Of a stretch of 64,000 nt of DNA, positions 18,816 to 31,556 are shown piece after piece. Each line of letters opens with the position of its first letter. The first letter of the stretch is position 1. The notes under the pieces are model-generated. The model had not been told where the DNA came from and did no database searches. It saw only the letters and a program-made list of their open reading frames with translations. The position numbers were made by a program, and so were the translations under genes. The stretch comes from Eublepharis macularius (taxonomy: Eukaryota > Chordata > Lepidosauria > Squamata > Eublepharidae), in assembly GCF_028583425.1 (NCBI RefSeq), contig NC_072791.1, positions 33,177,368-33,241,367 on the forward strand, written 5' to 3'.

Positions 18816-20699
18816 TGATGCTGTAACTGTTCCCTACGCTTAGTGATAAAAGTGAGTGAAAATTTCTGGAATGCCATTATAAAATTTTACAGTATGAAAG
18901 CAAACTAAAGAAGAGTTCCTCAGAACATGTGCCCAATCTATTGTCTTCACCCCCATTACCTTTGAAATTTTAGCAGCGCTGACTTTCTCCTTAATATTAG
19001 TAATAACCTGAACAGCAGCTAAGTCAGTATGGCATGTTCTGCTCCTCCTCCTCCTCCTCTTTCTCCGTCTCACTGACAGCTTTTCTCAGTGCTGGGAGGA
19101 GGTTAGTCAGCTAAGAGCCGCAGACAGGAGCAAGAGGGTAAGAAACTCTTGGTGGCTTCGCAGACAGTGGATGTATACATCTCGTCCTTCCAGAAGACGT
19201 CGTCTGCTTTGGGTGAGTTTTGCCTCTTACTGCTTTAATAACTTGAACTTTGATCGGCTGTAAATCTAGATGGTACATATACTTGAGGGAACAACTATCT
19301 TTCTGACTTCCTTCAGTACTGAAATCATAAAAGCTCTTCTTTCTGAAAAGTTTACAAAGCAGGAACTGGGTTAAATGCAACATCTGAACCACTCGTCTTG
19401 AAAGGCAAAGAACTTGTCTGGTTTCCATTGCAAGATATTGAACAGCTTTATGCCCATGTTAATATTCCATCTTGTGATTTATTTCCAGATGGATCAAATC
19501 TGTAACAAGTAGAGATTGTGCTTGTAAATAATTTACTCTGATCTTCTAAACAGGGAAGTTAAAAAAAAATCCAGCCTCAAAACGCAGTTGTTGCTTAATC
19601 ACCTGCTGTTTTATATTCTGGGGAAAACGCAAACTTTACTAACTCCAGACACGACCAGCTCAGTCCATGAAGTCATGCAGGCTACGGAATTCAAGAGGTC
19701 TCAAGCTATGCTGGGATACCCCAAAAGGAAGAGGGAGTACAAACGGTTCCTGCTCTCTGAAGGTAGAAGGGATCATTTCACATAATATTTCCAACTGCTG
19801 CCCCTTCCCTGACTCTACTGACAAGAGAAAAGAGCTACAGCCAATTGGGAAGGGAAAACCTTTAGGAAGGAGCATACAACCTACTTACCTGCATACAGCA
19901 AAATGCACACAACAAGGTTTTTCGCCAGGGCTGCAATGACACTTTTGTTCCAGTCTCTATGAATCCTTCCACACAACATAGCAGGTGTTCATCTGCATGG
20001 CAGGCTGATCCAAAACACCCGCCTTTATGAGGTATATTTATGAGGCATATTTTGGTTACAGATGAGAATCACAAGAAAATGTGTAACTTCAGGAACATGG
20101 GATTGGCTTTCTTTATTTAGTACACCAGTATAATCATAGGATTTGTTTTGTGTGCATGAAATATTGGCAGTTTTTAAATCCTTAGAGAGAGAAGTATAAC
20201 AAAATGGGGAAACAACTCTGTTACGTCTTCTTAGGCTGGACAGTCCAATATGTGTGTGTGTCTGAACCACATCTGAACAATTGCTCAGAAAACACCCTTC
20301 CTCAGTCAGTTTACCAGAAGTCTTTCCTCTCTCCTGTCAGTCTCCCCCTGCAATCCAATTTCCACCACAGTGAGTAATACAGACATTTATTTATTTGTAA
20401 ATTGTTCCATTTAGCCAGGAAACAGACCTTTGCCTGTTTAGTCCCTTAAGTCCTGTTCTGATCTTGTACAAACTTTTATTGTTTTTTCATCTCCCTTTGG
20501 GCCTGCCTTAAGGGCTGGTCCAAGTGAGGAATAAATTCAAATAGAAAAAGCACCTACGGGTAGGAAATACAAAACACCATTTGCTTCTTCATGTGCCATA
20601 ACTACATGCATCTATTTTACCGTGTTTGCTGTGCAAGCAGCCAACAGCAACTTCACAATGACTATATAACAAAATTCACATGATTGTCATATAGGATAT
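18816..20699. other. Intergenic, no supported gene
   Basis: There is a short (CTC)n-like run near 19043-19060. Several open frames of 60-105 codons overlap on both strands with no family resemblance. Non-coding GPR68 5' exons could lie here or elsewhere, but I see no decisive signal. Confidence 0.3.
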
Positions 20700-20942
20700 T
20701 ATTATTTATTTATTTATATACCACCCTTCAGAACAACTTAACGCCCACTCAGAGTGGTTTACAAAGTATGTTATTATTACCCCCACAACAAAACACCCTG
20801 TGAGGTGGGTGGGGCTGAGAGAGCTCCAGAGAGCTGTGACTAGCCCAAGGTCACCCAGCTGGCTTCAAGTGGAGGAGTGGGGAATCAAACCCGGCTCTCC
20901 AGATTAGAGTCCCGCGCTCTTAACCACTACACCAAACTGATT
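20700..20942 (-). mobile_element. tRNA-derived squamate SINE (Sauria-type), minus
   Basis: The inverted form of the element at 4986: TTATATACCACCCTTCAGAA, TCACAGCTCTCT inverted, GGGAATCAAACCCGG (B box inverted) and TTAACCACTACACCAAACTG. Nearly full length. Confidence 0.85.
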
Positions 20943-21611
20943 CTTGATCTATACATCGTTTGTGTACTATTTCCTATGCACTTCTGCGTGGGATATAAAT
21001 ATTTAAAACTGCTTATTTTTTCGGCATACAGGCAGCCAAATAAGCCAACTTAGGGCCTGTGAAGTTTATTTCACCCTTGCCTTTCTTTGTCAATCCTGAA
21101 GAGGCTTGTTTCTCTGAAGAACTATATGGATCTTGGAAAAGTTAACAACAAGTAAAAATGAAGACAGTAAATATCAGGGACCAAAATGGTCAGCCAAATA
21201 AAGTCCATCTCAGGAGCTGACACTGAAGATCTCTTGCACAGTGTTAGTTATACAGAAGAATACATCTAGGAAGAGCAATTAGCCAAGCTTGTGAGTTATG
21301 TGGTGCTAGAAGAAAAGTGGATGATGCTAGGATTTCTGAGGTGGTGAGTTAGCTATATATCTAATATATAGATATTAGTGCCCCCCCTCCCAGTGTAGAT
21401 CAAAAAAACCTGCACAACATAGCCACACAACGCTAAGGCGTAGGCTTCTGAAACCCAGGAGAAAACCCAAGTTTGCTGAATGGAAAATCCAGAATGGTAA
21501 GCACTGACATCACACAGGAAATGAGCAACATACTAAGTTGCCACAGCAATCCCAAATGCTGTGTGAAAACATGATGGCAATGGCCTCCAATAGCGAGTAT
21601 GAAGGGGAAGG

Positions 21612-21820
21612 TAATAACAATAACTGCGCTTATATACTGCTCTTCTAGACAGATTAGTGCCTCACCCAGAGCTATGAACAAGTTAGTGTTACTGTTTATC
21701 CCCAAAATACAGCAGGGGAGCTGGGGCTGAGAGGAGCGGCTACTGAGCTCATGGCAGTAGAGGGATTCAACCAGTAGAGTGCTGATTTGCAGCCGAACCA
21801 CTTAGCCACTGTGTTGTAGA
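21612..21820 (-). mobile_element. tRNA-derived SINE (TAGCACAGTAGTTAAG subfamily), minus
   Basis: TATATACTGCTCTTCTAGAC, TGAGCTCATGGCAGTAGAGG and AACCACTTAGCCACTGTG are the inverted parts of the element at 16762. Confidence 0.8.
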
Positions 21821-22260
21821 GGAGGTTCTGATTTACTTCCTGCACATGCCTGCTTCTCCTCACATCTTAGCAGCTGAATAGACAAGAAGTCGGGAGGAAG
21901 CAAGTTGGGAACAGGTAGGAAGGAAAATTGGGAGGGTGGGCATGGCCAGCACAGCCAGTTAGGAAAAGGGATGGAGGGAGAGTGGAGTCAGAGCAAAAGA
22001 GGGAATGTGGGAGGGGGGAGTAAGAGAAGGAGTAGGATTGGCTCTCCCCTATGAGTCCTCACAATCCCTCTTGTAAATCATCTGTCCCTTTTGTCCTCAA
22101 AGGAGCTTGGGGCAGCTGACGTATTTTATCCTCACAGTAGCCTGAGGTGGGTTATGCTGAGTGTATGACTGTCCTCCCAAGGAGGTGAATGGCTGAAAAG
22201 GGATTTAAGCTGAGCTCTGGACCATCCATCACTCCAGTTTCTACACTCTCTTGTGAGCAT

Positions 22261-23990
22261 GTGTCTGTTGTGCTAAGGAAGTATTGTTGAGGACATTGCC
22301 TCTTGTTCTCAGCATTAGCTTAAGTGTGTCTAAAAAAATGGACACAAGATCTTCCTTACTGTCCTAACACATGAACTCTGTCAATTGGTGAATGCCACAC
22401 AGACTGCTTGTTGCTTCATCTCTGACAGACTTCATCTCTGACAGACTTGGCCCATGCTTCCGTACTTGACTGCGTCTTGCTGTGGCTCAGCTCCCTGTCA
22501 TCATCTCAGATGGCCTCATTCAAATCCCCAGATGTGCTTCCAATCAGTGACTTAAATGTTTTGCCACATTAGGATACAAGCTAGTACGTTTTCAGTAGAG
22601 TAAATGGGCAGGAGGTACAAGTGGCATTCAGCCACTCAAGACTGAGTGACTAAGAGCTGAATAAGTGCCTTCTTGAATGCTTGGGAGGGTGTGGGGGGAT
22701 TAGAGAGTTGGATCCCACCAACATTTTTGCTCAAGATCACCCATCTCTCCTCCTGTTTACAGCCTTTTGTCTATGTGGGTCCCCTGATCCCCAGTATAAC
22801 ATTTTTGGTGGTCAAAGGGGAATCCTTGTCTTTTTCACTAGCAGAAAGACTAGTTGGACCTAACTCAATGTGTTGTTGCCCTTTAAGATTACTACAGCGT
22901 GAGATTTTGTAGGCCTGAAGTGAGCAAAGAAGGTGGTGGCCATGTATACCCGCATGGCAGTGGGGAAAGGCAACATACTAACTTGGCCAGGGATCATGGA
23001 AGCAATCCTCTCAGGAGCTCACCTTGTACGCAATTGAGGGAGTTCACAGAACGTAAGTTCACCCTGCAATCCTTTTCTTATCAGACTTCTCAACAAGCCT
23101 GTATAGGATTCAGACAAGTTAAGTAATACAAAGTGGGGTTAAAGCCCCTTTGAATAAGCAAATGAAACACCTTGTCATCCTTTGACCCCCCTCCCTCTCC
23201 ACCTTATGCACCTTTAAAACAGCATCAATTCTTCACACACTTTCCAATATTCTGTGCTTTCTTTCATGAGCATTTACTGTTATTTAGCAGAGATGTGTTT
23301 GCTATTAACAGAAGCCGTGATCTTGTCATCCTGGCAGCATTTTATAATTGGTTTTTGAGCTTGTGTTTCCTGTAGTTCTGTGGTCTCAATATGCACCTTA
23401 GATTTTTTTCCCATTGCCATTCACATGAACTTTACTAAATGTCATGTCACGATGAATTTTTAAGACTAATTCAGCTAAAACCAGGGCTAAGTCATAAAAT
23501 CTGTTAGTCATCCACTTTTGTTCTTTTAGGAACAAAACGCTGATGACGCAAGGCCAGCATTCTATTGGAAGATTGTATCTGCTCTTCAAAAGTATACTGC
23601 TCTCAAAAGTATGGAATAACGTGAAATGTTGGGGCTCGCCTTGCCGTTTGATGCATCCTAGAACTGAGTTGTTTGTGCTCATAGGGAGATAAGATGGAAA
23701 GGAACAAAGAAATGGATCACTGCTCGCAAATTCCATAAGCCTGACGTAGCACATGCAAAGATGCCCATGACAGCCCATCTGTCTGGTGACAATGGCTTGA
23801 ATCCTATAACATGGTCCCCCTTGCACTTCTCTCTGACCACTGTGAAGTCTTTCCTCTGCTGCTAGCACATCTGCATGCACAAGGGCTCCTTGAAAAATAT
23901 TGACCTTGCACACATGAAAGACCTGGTGGCAGAGGAACCGAACGCTTTTGTAATGATTTTAAGTAAATGTGTGTATGTGTCTATAAATGC
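22261..23990. other. Intergenic, no supported gene
   Basis: It contains a 20-base direct duplication (TTCATCTCTGACAGACTTGG region, 22416-22450) and an open minus-strand frame of 171 codons (23398-23913) with no recognisable family. Nothing else is supported. Confidence 0.3.
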
Positions 23991-23998
23991 TTGGTGTG

Positions 23999-24590
23999 CA
24001 GGGCTGGTGCGTCCATTGAGGCCAGGCTGACAGCCGCCTCAAGTGCTAAGGTGCTGGGGGCGGGGGCAGGGGCAAGGGCGCGCACCACGGAGCTCAATTG
24101 CCCCATGCTGCTGCCGCTGCTGCCAGCACACAGCTGCAGGCCAGGTGCGGCAGGCGGCCGGGGTGGCCTGTGGAGCAACTGAACCGGAAGGCTGGGAGGA
24201 TGCACGCATGCCGCCCCAGCCACCTGTCGCGCCTGGCTCGCAGCTGCTGCGCCCGGCCAGGAGCGCATGCTGGCGGCGGCAGCGTGGGGCAACTGAGCGG
24301 GCAGCCTCCCAGCCCTCCCGTTCAGTTGCCCTGTGCTGCTGCCGCTGACAGCACCAGCAAACAGCTGTGAGCCAGGCGTTGCCGGAGACCAGGGCGGCAC
24401 GTGGAGCGACTGAGCCGGAGGGCTGGGAGGACACGCGCGTGCCATCCCAGCGGCATGCCCTGCATGTGACGTCACATGCAGTGATGTCGTCATGCAGTCT
24501 GGGTGCGCACGTGCGCTTTGCACACATGGGCGTGGGGGAACAACAGCCCTGAAGCTGTCTCAGGCACCAGAAACATTGGCACCGGCCTTG
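23999..24590. mobile_element. GC-rich non-autonomous hAT-like transposon
   Basis: The ends CAGGGCTGGTGC and GCACCGGCCTTG are inverted (10 of 12 match). They are flanked by TTGGTGTG (23991-23998) and TTGGTTTG (24591-24598), a likely 8-bp target duplication with one change. An 8-bp duplication and C-A-G-G-G ends fit hAT. The interior is strongly GC-rich, unlike its AT-rich surroundings. It holds repeated GGAGGGCTGGGAGGACACGC-like units and is open in several frames, but there is no transposase. Confidence 0.7.
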
Positions 24591-24598
24591 TTGGTTTG

Positions 24599-25605
24599 GT
24601 AAAGGTCCCACATGTTAGAATTGTTAGCACATCTCTGATAGGGGGAATTCTGAGGGTAACTGGAGGGAAGTTACTTCTTTAAAAAGCTTTCCTGGAGAAT
24701 AAGAACTTGGCCACCAGTACAGGAGATAAAGGACAAAATAGTGGTAAAAATCACTAGAGAGTGGGCAGGGCTGTTTGATTCTCCCCTTGACCAATTCTAA
24801 TTTTGCTGTTTGGGGACAAATGTTGCAGAAAAACTCCAGGCTTACCTCCACAACACTCCTGTCCTTGACCCAAGTTTAAAGATTATTTCTGCTTGTAAGT
24901 GCCTAAAGGACATGTATCCCTGCTGATTTCGCTTAATCTTTCTATGACCTTTGACCCTGTTGATCATTCTATCATATAGAAGTATTTGGAAATAGGATGG
25001 GAATTACACAGATTGCTCACTAGTCTTTTTGGTCTGATAAGAATCCTAGTTTCCATTGGGGGTGTTGGGTCATCAGGTCTGGAATCGAAAGTATGGAGTC
25101 CTACAACATTTACATCTTACTCGTTAATGAGATCAGTTGCAGCCTCAGCATGTGTTTATCTGCACTTATGTCGATGACACCTGTGATATGATTTTAAGTC
25201 ATAGTTTCAATTGAGAAATGTTAAGGGATTTACTTTTTATTGCGTGCATATGTTCATAATGAATTGGATTGATTTAAATATGCCTTTATATTCTAGTATC
25301 TTGCTTAATTAAAAAAGAGTTTATTTCAATAAATAAAGATTTAAACTCTAAGGAAGCTGCTGTGTATCTTGAAGGGTAAAAGTTAAAACAAGAAAAACCC
25401 ACATAAATCATTTGTACTGAGAAACAGGTTCTCTAAAGAGAGATCTCTGTTTTCAGACCTTATTTGAAGCTCTGAGTCTTTCCAGAATTTGGAAAATAAA
25501 TTTCCATGCTGGACAGTTCAGAAGCTGTAATGAGGTATGCATAACTCAATCCGTTGCAAGGTGAAGGTCCGCTGGACATTTCCCCCTCTCAACTTCTAGA
25601 TGAAC
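24599..25605. other. Intergenic, no feature seen
   Basis: AT-rich, no supported feature. Confidence 0.3.
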
Positions 25606-25620
25606 ATGCTCACAGGACAA

Positions 25621-25884
25621 AATTCAAATCCAGTAGCTCTTTAGAGACCAACAAAATTTTCCAGGGTATAAGAGTTTGCAAGTCTATCTGACAAAATTAA
25701 CTTTGACTCACCAAAGCTTATACCCTGGAAATTTTGTTGGTCTTTAATTCTAAGGTCTCTGACTCTAAGGGCAAAACTAGACATGATGGCACACTTGTGG
25801 CAGCCATGAGGACACTCATAACGTCTAGTTTGGCTCTAATTTTGTTCTGCTACTACGGTCTAACATGGCTACCCGCCTGAGATT
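25621..25884 (+). mobile_element. Minimal Penelope-like element with a nested MITE
   Basis: It is flanked by a 15-bp duplication ATGCTCACAGGACAA (25606-25620, 25885-25899). The left arm (AGAGACCAACAAAATTTTCC, GGGTATAAG) and right arm (GCTTATACCCTGGAAATTTT, GTTGGTCTTTA) are inverted copies around a ~40-nt centre. The right arm is interrupted at about 25767-25840 by a small element with ends GGCAAAACTAGAC and GTCTAGTTTGGCT. The characteristic end TGCTACTACGGTCTAACATG follows. So the MITE is younger than the Penelope-like copy. Confidence 0.7.
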
Positions 25885-26184
25885 ATGCTCACAGGACAAG
25901 AACCAGCCTGATGCCTACCTCCATGATCACACTCCCATCGCTTGGGTTCTGTTCTGTTCCCTCTCTCCAAGCATAAAGGCCTTCCAACATTCTTCTGGAA
26001 GATTCTGGGCCTTTTAAAAATAATGGCTGTATGTGGATATTGGCAGGGGGTGGTGGCAGTTTAGTGGGACTTGCCTCTTTTATTGATAACTGGAGTGTTG
26101 TTATTAATGGGAGAGCGGTTGTGGGCTGGTCTTCATGTCTCCTCCTTCTGGAGTTCACCTGGTTAGTGCTGGGGTTCAGCTGGT

Positions 26185-26430
26185 TAGCTGCTATAGCATA
26201 GTGGTTAAGTGGTTGGGCTGCAACCAGCACTCTGCTTGTTCATGTTCCTCTACTACCATGAGCTCAGCAGGTGGCCTTGGGTAAGCCACTTCTCTCAGCC
26301 CCAGCTCCTAGCTGTATTGTGTGGATAATAATAATAACACTGACTTTGTTCACTACTCTGTGTGGGGCACTAATCTGTCTAGAGGAACTGTATATAAGCA
26401 TTGTTATTATAGTAGTAGTTGTTGTTGTTG
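26185..26430 (+). mobile_element. tRNA-derived SINE (TAGCACAGTAGTTAAG subfamily)
   Basis: GCTGCTATAGCATAGTGGTT, CATGAGCTCAGCAGGTGGCC, CTGTATTGTGTGGATAATAA and TGTATATAAGCATTGTTATT. Sister of the copy at 16762. It ends in (GTT)n. Confidence 0.8.
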
Positions 26431-26924
26431 GTTGCCTAGCAACCTAATAAGCTGCTGCTGGTCATCAGACAGACTTGGACTGGGTACACACGGCCAGCAC
26501 TAACAACTGCTTAGGCCACAGGAGAGGACATAGATGTTGCTAGGGACCAATCAAATAAGGGGTGTGTACACACAATAAGTAAGCCAGCTGTTAGGCAACC
26601 TGGGGTGACTATTGCACTAATTTAACAAAGTAGCAACCAGTTCAGCAAGCCTGTAACTTGGTAACTGGTTAGGGCACAGGACAAGACACCAGAAGAGAGA
26701 GCAATGGAGTAGGAAACCTACTACAGGAAACCTACTATTAGTGGCAACCTAATTAGTAGAAATAAGAATTACTCCTTGCGCAATAGAGTGCTGACCATCA
26801 CTGGCTCAGGCTTTTAGGGAGAGAAGAAATCAAAAGGGGAGAGGTTAGGGAAGGAAATAGAAAGGAAGAAGCTGCTGCTGTTGGGGCTCTGTTGTGGGAA
26901 GTATTGTTATCTCTTGTGGGGGTT

Positions 26925-27770
26925 TATTTATTTTTATATCCTGCCTTTTCTTAAAGCTCAAAGCAGCTAACTTTGCTTTAAAAAGTCATTTAAAACCAAG
27001 ATAAAACCCAAGCATGAACAGGTACCACTTACCCTCTTACTAAACACACTATTTTTTTATCACAACAGCGACAGTGCAGCAAAATACACAACAGAGTTAC
27101 AATGTAGCAACCAGATTCCAAGCAGCAATGGTAAGAAACCAGTTGCCAGAAGAGAGGAAAGCCAAGTCAACCAACCTGAGTTCTGCCTTGCAAGCTTCCC
27201 CACATGAGGGCACTTGTGCATTTCCTTCAGGCTGATCTTCTATAGGGTTAAGGCCTCTCCAACAAAGCTCAAGAGCAAGCAGAAGCACACTGTGTGCTGT
27301 GAGGAGTGCTACTTGGCAGTCCAGGTATGAGCCTGCCGGGTCACGAGAGGCTTCCTAAGTAAGCACTGGTACCTTGAACTGAGCGCTGAAGCATACAGGC
27401 AACTAGAAAAGTTATGTTATAACCAGCATGCTATTTTCATGAATGGCTCCCACCAGTAAACAAAAGATGGGTTGCACTTTTACTAGCTGAAGCTTCCAAG
27501 ATTCACATACTGTTAAGGCAGCTTAGAGGGCACAGGTGCCTGTGTTAGAATGGCCAAGTCAGTTGAGTGCAGAAGGGAGGATAACCTTTGTATCAATTGT
27601 ATATGACAGAGTAAGCCCCTAGGAACAGCACTAGTCTGTTTCTCCAATAGTAAGGCTGAGTCGAGGAAAGCCCCCATGCTCCTTCCATGGTCTACTTGAG
27701 ACAGCTGCACCCTCATCCACTTGACCACTGCACCCAGATACTTGTTCAGGTCAGGGACAGCCACTTCTGG
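26925..27770 (-). mobile_element. L2-like LINE fragments
   Basis: TTTATTTATTTTTATATCCT at 26927 looks like an inverted LINE tail. At 27513-27764 the minus strand reads DLNKYLGAVVKWMRVQLSQV and GAFLDSALLLEKQTSAV. This resembles the late reverse-transcriptase region of L2-type LINEs (WMR..L..N; LG..LD..L..EKQ). Much of the element between these parts is missing or diverged. Confidence 0.5.
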
Positions 27771-30034
27771 AGGCTTTGTTAACTACTATGAAATGCATTA
27801 GGATTTCATAACCACACCGACACATACCTAAAGCCATCTGTGTAAAATTTCCTTTGTCAAAATCCTAGTCTCTTATCTTGGTGACATCCTTTTATACTAA
27901 ACGATATTTGTCATCTACAAAGACATCGCTAAGATTTTTAATCATGCAATGTTTGCTAAAGCCAATTTAGGATGCCCTTGCACACCTTCATAGATAAGAC
28001 CATAAATCTTTAAAAAATGTTTAAAAACTAGTACAAGTTAGAGAAACACATTACACTTAGTCTTTTCTAGTAATTAAAAAAAACATTTATCCACTCTTTA
28101 TCCACAATTACTAGGACATCTGTATTTTTCCACAACTTGCTAACAAACTGCATTAAAGGTCATACAAAGTTCATCAAAATACACATGTATAACTAGAGTA
28201 TATATAATTCCATATCTCTATGACAACCTGGTTAGGATTTTGTTTTGTATTCCAGCTGCAGATTAAAGAGATGAGGCCAACTGTCTTGGAGATAGCTGAC
28301 CGGAGGCACGGGCATCCTTAACTGGCCATGCAAGGGGCAAATAGGCTCTATGCCAAGTAGCTACTGGCAATGCTACCCTATTATCCCCTCTCCACTAATC
28401 ATATTTGAGTCGAGAAAGCTGTCTTCTTTTGCAAAATGAGGATGCAGGCTTCTATCTTGATGCCTGCACACCACGGATGAATAGCTGTTTTTCTGCAGCA
28501 TTTTTCTCCATTGAGGAACTTCCCGCCATTCATGGTGATATCGTTAAGTGGAAGAAGTAAATGTCTGACTTGCTGTCCCTCCCCTGCCCACCTGTGACCA
28601 TCCAAATTCATTGTGATAGCCAAGTTAGTGCTAGTCTGAAACAGCTTTAAATACTACACATTAGTTTGCAATATAGCATATGTTTTGGTAGGCTACAGCC
28701 TGCTTCTTCAGGATCCTTAGTGATGAAAAGATGAAGCTTTTATTTTGAGGGAAAGAATGTTCCCTGTTGTTTGCTTAAAAACATGATCTCTTTGCTCTGG
28801 ACATTTTATGCAGAGCGCTGGCAGATTGTTTGAGCAAACTTCTGATAACTGAGAATGGCACATTTTCCCAACAAGAACAAGCACATTGATGTCACTGTTG
28901 AAGCTCCCCAATGGCGTGCTGCTTGTGTTATTTGATGAAAAGCACATCTTCAAGGCATTAAATCTAAGTCCCACAGCAGATTGCGTGTGTTTGCGTATTT
29001 TTGCTTTGCAAATAAGAGTTACTGTACTCTCCGGTAAAGTATACATCTGCTTTTGATTGCTTTCAGATAGGATAATGGAAGCAGCAATAGTAGTAATATT
29101 CCCTGCATGTAATAAATATGTGGTTTGGTACATGGGCTAATTCTGGCATTTTTGTAACTCTTTCCATTCCTGAAGAAATATAGGTAGTATGAGCTCCATG
29201 GATTTTTGCGGCGGGGGGGGGGGGGCTCCTCCATGAGCAATAATCTAGATCCCTTCTTTTGCTATAGATTTGTTCTGATTTTTTTTTCTTCGTGTGATCT
29301 TTTAACATGAATTTCTTCATGGAGGGAAAATGTAATATCTGAATTAGCCCTATATGGAGCTGTGAGAGTGTCATATCAACATTTTCCATTCTTATGTCAA
29401 AATGAGTCCTTGGAATTTGCATAGACTTGAAAACTGCTACTCCGCCTAAAGCGGCTTAACCATGCCATTCCTGAACTGTAGCAATGGGTGCAGCAGGTTA
29501 ATTACATGGTTATTTCCCATTCTAGCATTACACCCTTTCAGGTAGCAAGAGAATGAGAAAGCAAAGGAGAGAATTGGAGGGAATCTGGGAGAGCTCTTGA
29601 GTAGGGGTCTCCATGTGATTGTAGCGTCAGTCAAAACTAGCAGCTGCTATAGTCAATTGGAGGTTTCATGCCACATGGAATGGAGGCTTCATACCACATG
29701 GAAGCTCTTTTAAAGCTTTCTGTATCTGCTGAACCTAAATGCTTTTTTAAAAAGGATTTCAAGCATGCTTAGGACTGCAATCAGAGTCTTTTAAATAATG
29801 CAGCACTGGGGCTTTTACTCCTGATTAACCCTTGCAGGACTGCACAGTCCTTTTTATCATGTTTCTATTCTAAATGAGATCACAGGTCTTCCACAACTGA
29901 CAGCTTATGTGTTGCATTTGAACAAGCCAGTGGTCTTGAATCCTGCCAGAGAAGTAGAAGTAACAGCAGGAATCAAGACATTTTGATACTGTACACTAAA
30001 TCCCCAAAGACCTATTGATCGGTTGCTCTATCGC
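27771..30034. other. Intergenic, no supported gene
   Basis: AT-rich; a G-run at 29212-29225. Overlapping minus-strand open frames of 60-138 codons show no family resemblance. Confidence 0.3.
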
Positions 30035-31194
30035 ATTTTATCCCACCCTTCCTCTAAGGAGCTCAGGATTGTGCACATGGCTCTCGCCACCTCTGTTTTA
30101 TCCTTGCAACAATCCTATAAGGAAGGCTAGATGGGTAGAGAACACTTCAAGGCTGTCCAGGGAGATTCGTGGTGGCTGAACTGGGATTAACCTGAGTCCC
30201 TCTGGTCTTAATCTGAAAATGTAATCATATTACTCTGGTTTTCAACTAACTATGAAAGAACTCGTGGGGGGGCGGGGTTTGCAGCTGCTCTCCTGCTTCT
30301 ACTTTTTCTCAGCATTTACAGTTAAAGTTACTAGACGAGGAGGATGTTGCAATGCTGCCACCGCATCTTCCTTGTTAGTAGCACAAATGTCAGCACAAGG
30401 TCTCAATCTAGTGGTCTGATGGTGCTGCCAGATCTTTTCTGTACGTGTGGATCACTCAGGAGACTTAGTAAACTTCATGGAAGTAGGCTATGTCAGAGCC
30501 ATCAATGATCTGGAGAAGTTTTGTTCCCTTTTCACTTTCTTCCTGATCAGGTGACCTTCTATCTTGGGTCTTCCCTACCCACAATTTACCTAGTTATTTT
30601 CTCTCCTCTTGACAAATTTGCCACTGTCATTTCCATAACTTTCCCACTACCTTTTTCTTTAAACCACCCAAGACCTAAATGGCCTAAGCAGCTGTTTAGC
30701 ACCTTTGCTGAGAACTGGTTTGCCTCTTCCTGTTCCAAGGAACCACAGGTATGGACTGAACGGCAAGGCTTGCAGCCTGTCTCTTCAGATAAGCCAGCCA
30801 ATGACTACGCCCCAAGATGTAATTTTGGGTTATTGTTTACTGCTTCATCTATATAGTTCCCCCCCCCCTGTTGTATGCACTTTTGAATCCCTTTGGGAAG
30901 AAAATAAGTACTTAAACGAACAAATAAGACTTTATAAATAGCTAGCTGCCAGGAATGCAACCCAAGTAGCAAGTCCATTTCTGTGAGGTATTTCTGTCAT
31001 TTCTGGTATTTTTCTTTCTTAAGAGAGAATATATATGGGAAGGGTTGTCTGTGTGTTGGGGTGTGCATGAGTGGGTGTTAAAGACTTGCACTAGATTCAA
31101 AGAAATATGTACAATCTGTCCCCTTGATTGCCCCCCCCAAAAGTCCAGTGCTACTTTCATACTATGAGAAGCTGGCTGTCTAGCATCTGATCAA

Positions 31195-31424
31195 GATGGC
31201 TAGGTATATTAGTCTGTCTGTAGCAGTAGAAAAGAGCAAGAGTCCAGTAGAATCTATAAGACTAACAAAATTTGTGGTAGGGTATGAGCTTTTGTGAGTC
31301 ACAGCTCACTTCTTCAGATACAGTTTTTGAAGAAGTGAGCTGTGACTCATGAAAGCTCATACCCTACCACAAATTTCGTTAGTCTTATAGGTGCTACTGG
31401 ACTCTTGCACTTTTCTACTCTTTG
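31195..31424. mobile_element. Palindromic mini Penelope-like element with hammerhead cores
   Basis: Two inverted arms (about 31236-31319 and 31327-31410) meet at a ~7-nt centre. Each arm contains AAGAGTCCAGTAG..., GACTAACAAAATTTGTGGTA and GGGTATGAGC, or the inverse. Each carries a hammerhead-like core whose stem is GTGAG/CTCAC, with one core base changed in each arm. GCATCTGATCA (31183-31193) and GCATCTGTATCA (31425-31436) could be an imperfect target duplication. Confidence 0.65.
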
Positions 31425-31469
31425 GCATCTGTATCATTTCCCCCAGTGAACTCAGTATATGATCTTTGG

Positions 31470-31556
31470 GAAATTCCTGAAACAGGTCTAGTTTCTTATC
31501 TGTAAAATGGGTGCAGCTGCAGCATCCCTTACAGAGTTGTTGAAAAGGCAAACACA
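31470..31556 (+). mobile_element. MIR-like SINE fragment
   Basis: GTTTCTTATCTGTAAAATGG followed by TTACAGAGTTGTTGAAAAGG matches the 3' half of MIR-type core SINEs. Confidence 0.5.

Noticed and set aside
23398-23913. 171-codon minus-strand open frame
   Set aside because: No family resemblance, no splice or promoter context and no conserved motif. It is likely a chance frame in intergenic DNA.
23981-24611. Overlapping frames of 180 and 190 codons on the minus strand
   Set aside because: They lie inside the GC-rich hAT-like element, where stop codons are rare by composition. Their Ala/Pro/Gln-rich content has no domain.
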